Assembly: GCA_963817135.1 (NCBI GenBank)
Contig: CAWFNG010000009.1
Location: 1 to 64,000, forward strand
Reading direction: 5' to 3'
Source of the DNA: VAZQ01 sp963817135
GTDB lineage: Bacteria > Pseudomonadota > Alphaproteobacteria > Rhizobiales > Xanthobacteraceae
Length of the DNA stretch: 64,000 nucleotides
Made by a program: the position numbers and the translations under genes. Under the pieces are notes generated by a model that saw only the letters and a program-made list of their open reading frames with translations, was not told the origin of the DNA and did no database searches. Below, piece by piece: positions 60,297-64,000 of this stretch. How positions within the stretch are numbered: position 1 is the first letter of the stretch; every line of letters starts with the position of its first letter.

Positions 60297-61874
60297 GATT
60301 TTGTTGCAAAAGTCTGCGATTAGAGCGGTGAGGCCGCTGCCTCCATTTCTCGAAACGGTTCTCACCATCCGCTCTCTTTAGAGCGGTGACGCTGCATCAC
60401 GCGGCACTGGCACTCGGAGTTGGCTATGCGAGACATCCCTCGATTGCGGGTGGCGGTCGAGCAACCAGCTTCGCAAGCCGGCGTAGGTTCTGTGCGATTG
60501 CTGCGAGCGTAAACTCGTCTTGCGCACCGCATGGCCCGCGTAGCCGAAGCCGCCCAAGCCGCAAGATGCGCTTAAGATGAGCAAATAGCATCTCAACGCG
60601 TTTGCGATTGCGGCGCGATCGCTCGAAAGCCTCGGTCTTGGCCAGGGCGCGAGCAACGTCGCGAGCAGCCTCGTTCACATCGCGCGCGATCCGGCGGAAA
60701 GGCATATTCGGACAGCATTCCGGTTTGAGCGCGCACGTCCCGCAGTCAGGCCGTGATGCCTGGTAGCGGATCGCGTGATCGGGGCCGATGTGGCCGGTGG
60801 TGGTTAGCATTTTGCCGGCTGGGCAGATATAAATGTTCCGTTCCTCGTCAAACCTGAAGTCTTCCCGCGAGAAGGTGCCATCCTCGCGCTTAGATTTGTC
60901 GATGACCGGAATGTGCGGCTCGATCTTCTTCTCATTGACCACCCAGTCGAGCGTGTCCGCAGAGCCATAGGCCGTATCGGCGGCAAGATAGGCGGGCTTG
61001 ATCCCGAAGCACTCCTCCGTCCGCTCGAGCATTGTCTTAGCTGCACCCACCTCCGCCTGACGAATGGCGCGGGTAGCTTTGACATCCATGATGATGCCGA
61101 ACTTGACGTCGATGAGATAATTGTTCGCGTAGGCGAAGAAGGCCGGCCCTCGCATCGCGCCAGTCCATTGCGCGGCTGGATCGGAGGGTGAGACAAATTT
61201 CGGCGGCACCTCGCTTGCCGCGCCAAACGCCGCATCGTCGAGGGTTGCCAAATACTCCTTCATGGCACGGCTAGCCCCATGAGGATCGCGCGTCTTGTTC
61301 CACTCCGAACCGGGGACCGATCGCTGCTTATTGGCGTCCGCTGCGATCAGGCTCGCATCGACTGCGAACCCTTCACCGCCAACCAATCCGGCCGCAATAC
61401 AGGCCTCAACGACACGCTCAAACACCCGCCGGAACATATCGCTGGCGCGGAACCGCTCATGACGGGCACGTGAAAAGGCCGAGTGATCCGGGATTTTGTC
61501 CTCGATCGAGAGACAACAAAACCAGCGATAGGCGAGGTTCACCTGTACTTCCCGGCATATAGCTCGCTCCGAGCGAATTGCGAACACGTAGCCGATGATG
61601 AGCATCCGGACCATCAGCTCCGGATCAATCGAGGGTCGACCCATTTCGGGGTAAAAGGGCGCCAGCTCAGAACGAACCCATGATAAGTCGAGAACCGCAG
61701 CGATCTTGCAAATCGGGTGATCGTGCGGAACCGCTTCATCAAGATGAAATGAATAAAACAACTGCGCTTGATCGTGATTGAGCCGCCCCATCATGGCTCG
61801 CCTCCACAGCGAATCGTGTCAGAGCAAGCGAATCACTTCGAGACGAAACACGCAAAGACTTTTGCAACAAAATC
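60297..61874 (-). mobile_element. IS1182-type insertion sequence, copy 2
   Basis: Bounded by the 15-bp ends GATTTTGTTGCAAAA (60297-60311) and its complement (61860-61874), with GGCA directly repeated on both sides (TGCC in the orientation of the element). One transposase gene on the minus strand. The 3' non-coding part differs from copy 1. Its right flank is the distal end of another ABC_sub_bind-type module (from about 61885). Confidence 0.85.
60424..61794 (-). CDS. IS1182-family transposase (second copy)
   Basis: A 456-residue DDE transposase, complete. Same plan as the protein at 263-1639: RPSIDPELMVRMLIIGYVFA, GFAVDASLIAADANKQRSVP, LAADTAYGSADTLDWVVN, RKRVEMLFAHLKRILRLGRL. The two proteins differ at many positions across their length, so the copies came in separately or diverged long ago. 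Opposite orientation to copy 1. Confidence 0.93.
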   Translation of the reverse strand: MMGRLNHDQAQLFYSFHLDEAVPHDHPICKIAAVLDLSWVRSELAPFYPEMGRPSIDPELMVRMLIIGYVFAIRSERAICREVQVNLAYRWFCCLSIEDKIPDHSAFSRARHERFRASDMFRRVFERVVEACIAAGLVGGEGFAVDASLIAADANKQRSVPGSEWNKTRDPHGASRAMKEYLATLDDAAFGAASEVPPKFVSPSDPAAQWTGAMRGPAFFAYANNYLIDVKFGIIMDVKATRAIRQAEVGAAKTMLERTEECFGIKPAYLAADTAYGSADTLDWVVNEKKIEPHIPVIDKSKREDGTFSREDFRFDEERNIYICPAGKMLTTTGHIGPDHAIRYQASRPDCGTCALKPECCPNMPFRRIARDVNEAARDVARALAKTEAFERSRRNRKRVEMLFAHLKRILRLGRLRLRGPCGAQDEFTLAAIAQNLRRLAKLVARPPPAIEGCLA

Positions 61875-61884
61875 GGCACATTGC

Positions 61885-61983
61885 AGCCCCGAGACAATGC
61901 GAGGGCATGTCCGCAGCTGGTGGAAGCTGACTTGACCCAATCCGGTCCTAAGCCGGGCTGAAATCCCGCAGCGCAGCGAGCCC
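61885..61983 (+). repeat. Upstream module of the cysteine-rich gene
   Basis: GTCCGCAGCTGGTGGAAGCT, then TTGACCCAATCCGGTCCTAA and GCTGAAATCCCGCAGCGCAG, as in the modules of copies 8 and 9 but with the GATTGATCCGGAG portion lost. Confidence 0.7.
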
Positions 61984-62013
61984 CTGACGTGATCCCCGCC
62001 AATGCGTTATGCT
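61984..62013 (+). promoter_or_regulatory. Shared cassette promoter of the cysteine-rich gene
   Basis: CTGACG (61984-61989), 18-bp spacer, TATGCT (62008-62013), 43 bp before the ATG at 62057; an AAGGGAG ribosome site lies between. Confidence 0.62.
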
Positions 62014-62056
62014 GTCACAAATTCCTTGGCTTTTTCGACCTAAAGGGAGTTGAGCC

Positions 62057-62317
62057 ATGAAACACAGCAAGCGGTCGTTTGCCGTCGTCTCCCTCCTCTT
62101 CGCAGTGCTTCTGTCGTTGAGTATTGGAACACTCAATGCGCGCGACGTCGATCTTGCATCTCGTACCTTCGCGGCCGCTCAGACGTCTAAACAGCAATGC
62201 ATAAAGACCTGTCGTGCACGCTATCGCGACTGTCGTCGTCTGAACCAGGTGCCATCGTTCGAGTGTAAGGGTGTTTACCAGGACTGCATCCGATACACTT
62301 GTACTGGTTTGGGATGA
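62057..62317 (+). CDS. Small secreted cysteine-rich protein, function unknown
   Basis: An 86-residue protein. Signal peptide: basic start MKHSKRSF, hydrophobic VVSLLFAVLLSLSIGTLNA, cut near LNA-RD. The mature part has six cysteines spaced C-x3-C-x6-C-x10-C-x6-C-x4-C (CIKTC ... CRRLNQVPSFEC ... CIRYTC), so up to three disulfides in the periplasm or outside the cell. I do not recognise a named family. It is driven by the ABC_sub_bind-type promoter module and is followed by a relict tail of that family, so it seems to have replaced a family member's coding body. Confidence 0.8.
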   Translation: MKHSKRSFAVVSLLFAVLLSLSIGTLNARDVDLASRTFAAAQTSKQQCIKTCRARYRDCRRLNQVPSFECKGVYQDCIRYTCTGLG

Positions 62318-62321
62318 CCGA

Positions 62322-62405
62322 CGTGCCGTCAGCGGCGACGCCAGCGCTCGACCTCTCCATCCCTCCAGGGCTCTGCTGACCCGCGCCGAAGAGGTGATCG
62401 AATGA
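62322..62405 (+). pseudogene. Relict ABC_sub_bind 3' end (copy 10)
   Basis: Just after the cysteine-rich gene, the sequence encodes AATPALDLSIPPGL, then after a one-base shift LLTRAEEVIE and TGA. These are the last about 25 residues of the family (compare GLTVPPTLLATADEVIE). The TGA overlaps the next gene's ATG (62402-62405), the same ATGA junction as between copies 6 and 7. Confidence 0.8.
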
Positions 62406-63170
62406 TGAAACGGCGCGAGTTCATCACGCTTCTCGGCGGCGCGACAGTTGGGTGGTGGCCGCTGGCGGCGAGGGCGCAGCAGTCGGCAATGCCAATGATC
62501 GGGTTTCTCGACGGCAGATCGCCTGACGCGACGATGGCGGATCGTCTGCGTGCTTTTCGCGAGGGCCTGAAGGATACCGGCTACGTTGAAGGCGACAGCG
62601 CAATAATCACCTACCGCTGGGCCGAGAATCAACTGGATAGGCTGCCGGAACTGGCGGTCGAATTGATTCGCCGACGGGTCACCGTAATCGCGGCACCAAG
62701 TACCACTGCGGCGGTGGCAGCCAAGGCAGCAACCGCGACGATTCCCATCGTGTTCCTTGTTGGCGATGACCCAGTCAAACTCGGTCTAGTCACCAGCCTT
62801 GGCCGTCCCGGCGGCAATGCCACCGGCATCAATTTTGTCGTCGCCGAGCTGGGTGCGAAGAGGCTGGAGCTTCTCCACGAATTGGTGCCCACGGCATCGC
62901 GCATTGCCGTGCTCGTCAATCCGACCGATCAGACGCGATCAAACGTAAGAGACCTGGAAGCGGCCGCGCGCGCCGTCGGCCTACAAATCCATGTGTTCAG
63001 CGCCAGTACCACAGATGAGATCGACATGGCATTTGCTGGCATTCTGCGCGAGCGTATGCAGGCGCTGATCCTTATCCCCGACGCGTACTTCGGCACTCGC
63101 CGCGTGCAAGTTGCGATCATGGCTGCGCGTCATGCACTTCCCACGGTAGCTGCGCTGCGCAGCGGCGCGG
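62402..63170 (+). pseudogene. ABC_sub_bind gene, 5' three quarters, joined to another copy (copy 11)
   Basis: Starts MMKRREFITLLGGATVGWWP with a Tat signal and runs normally: GYVEGDSAIITYRWAENQLD, DDPVKLGLVTSLGRPGGNAT, FGTRRVQVAIMAARHALPTV. The match to the family ends near 63160, where lobe 2 should continue with EAGGLMSYG. The frame itself stays open to 63268 but reads foreign residues. The missing part is replaced by the mature start of a second family member (63171 onward) in another frame. The result is a head-to-middle fusion of two copies. Confidence 0.85.
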
Positions 63171-63612
63171 TCGCAACAGACGGGAAAGCAGCCAACAATC
63201 GGTGTATTAGGCACCAACGCTGCAGCCTGGCAACCGTGGACGGCCGCTTTTGTGCAGCGACTGCGTGAACTCGGCTGGATCGAGGGTCGCACTATCACGA
63301 TCGAGTATCGGTGGGCGGAAGGTCGCCCAGAACGCGCCGCTGAGATCGCGGCCCAGTTCGTTCGCCTGAAGGTCGATATCATCGTCACAGCGGGTCCCAA
63401 TACCGTTATGGCGAAGCAGGCGACGTCGATCATCCCCATCGTCTTTGCGATAGCTAACGATCCGGTCGGCGGCGGTTTGGTCGCAAGTCTGACGCAGCCG
63501 GGCGGCAACGTTACTGGACTGTCGCTCCAAACGACCGATCTTCTAGGCAAGCGGCTTGAACTCCTGCGCGAGGTAGTTCCTCGACTTCATCGGTTGGCAA
63601 TCATAGGAAAAA
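63171..63612 (+). pseudogene. ABC_sub_bind fragment without signal or lobe 2 (copy 12)
   Basis: From 63171 the frame reads SQQTGKQPTIGVLGTNAAAW, which is a family member just after its signal cleavage site, then RELGWIEGRTITIEYRWAEG and FAIANDPVGGGLVASLTQPG to about PRLHRLAIIGK near 63609. Family similarity then stops, 13 bp before the stop codon of the convergent metallo-hydrolase gene. It belongs to a subgroup with LGWIEG and YRWAEGR, different from copy 11. Confidence 0.82.
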
Positions 63613-63624
63613 CTTCGGAATTCC

Positions 63625-64000
63625 TCACATCCCGCGTAAATACCGATACGCCGCCCGCACGTCGAGCGGCATCCACTCCTTGTAGCGTTGGACATGGGCA
63701 TATTGCGGCAGACTGACCTCCTGCATTGCCGCGGCTTCGGACGCGCCCACCTTGATGGAGCGGTCAACGGCGGCGCGTAGCTCGACCAACATCTCGCGAA
63801 AGCGCGCAACCTCGACAAGCGTGGTCGGTGGCCCGTGTCCAGGGATGACCACAACGACATTGAGTGCCAGCACGCGACCGAGCGCTGCAATCAGGCCGTT
63901 GAGATCGCAATCGCCCAGCCAGGGAAAGCGACCGTGGAACAACAGGTCACCGAGAAACGCGACCTTGCGCCTCTCAAGGTGGACTACGATGTCGCCGTCA
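63625..64000 (-). CDS. Metallo-beta-lactamase-fold hydrolase, C-terminal part (runs off window)
   Basis: The last 125 codons of a minus-strand gene whose start lies beyond 64000. VAFLGDLLFHGRFPWLGDCD has the Asp that bridges the metals, and VVVIPGHGPPT holds a metal His (PGHGP). The C-terminal helices end RAAYRYLRGM. Such proteins are hydrolases of thioesters, lactones or related bonds, or quinoprotein-relay relatives. The family member cannot be named from this part. Confidence 0.85.
   Translation of the reverse strand, partial: DGDIVVHLERRKVAFLGDLLFHGRFPWLGDCDLNGLIAALGRVLALNVVVVIPGHGPPTTLVEVARFREMLVELRAAVDRSIKVGASEAAAMQEVSLPQYAHVQRYKEWMPLDVRAAYRYLRGM

Noticed and set aside
183..61874. The two IS1182-type copies in opposite orientation as ends of a 60-kb composite transposon
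   Set aside because: The two transposases differ at many positions and the 3' non-coding parts are unrelated, and the interior holds housekeeping genes (purA, serA, ahcY, lepA). They are better seen as two independent insertions.

Overview
The window reads as chromosomal DNA of a GC-rich alphaproteobacterium of the order Hyphomicrobiales, most like the Bradyrhizobium / Pseudolabrys / Rhodopseudomonas group. This rests on the gene families present: many stand-alone ABC_sub_bind-type binding proteins, Bug/TctC binding proteins, Omp25/Omp31-type barrels, a PurA-SerA-SerC block and many short palindromic intergenic repeats. The assignment is from family recognition only; no database was searched.

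Layout. (1) 1-10.3 kb, accessory: an IS1182-type insertion sequence, five minus-strand ABC_sub_bind genes (one frameshifted), an Acg/nitroreductase-like protein, a 225-bp IS-derived mini-element and a small membrane protein. (2) 10.5 kb: an atypical tRNA-Asn(GTT)-like sequence on the minus strand, where accessory DNA changes to core-like DNA. (3) 10.6-44 kb, core: FAD oxidoreductase, CelD/BcsL-type acetyltransferase, TctC protein, purA, serA, serC, two outer-membrane barrels (one frameshifted), methyltransferase, PAP2 phosphatase, htpG, ftsH paralogue, ahcY, class II glutamine amidotransferase, lepA, aldo/keto reductase, MFS carrier, F420/NADP-oxidoreductase-like protein, mepA, an AceE-like transketolase-fold enzyme, a broken membrane protein, a D-2-hydroxyacid dehydrogenase and DoxX. 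The gaps carry at least seven full copies and one half copy of one palindromic repeat family, plus several other inverted repeats. (4) 44-54 kb, catabolic genes: GMC oxidoreductase and UbiD-type decarboxylase (divergent), TctC protein, polysaccharide deacetylase, two PPOX-fold proteins, a degraded DUF1348 gene, LysR regulator, TauA-like binding protein and a Tat-exported amidohydrolase. (5) 54-64 kb, accessory again: plus-strand ABC_sub_bind genes and fragments, an IS91-type element with its tyrosine recombinase, a GNAT acetyltransferase, a second IS1182-type copy, a small cysteine-rich secreted protein and the edge of a metallo-beta-lactamase-fold gene.

The main theme is the ABC_sub_bind family. 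About thirteen loci are present: six full-length open genes and seven broken or fragmentary ones. All share a 5' anchor (twin-arginine signal peptide), a 3' anchor (ADEVIE tail) and, in many cases, an upstream module ending in a promoter of fixed geometry (CTGACT-like, 18 bp, TATSCT). No cognate permease or ATPase gene lies in the window. The broken copies are cut close to the anchors: signal peptide only, tail only, N-half joined to tail, and one gene body joined to another. This suggests a family that is copied and recombined through its conserved ends. The same promoter module also stands before two unrelated genes, a GNAT and a cysteine-rich secreted protein.
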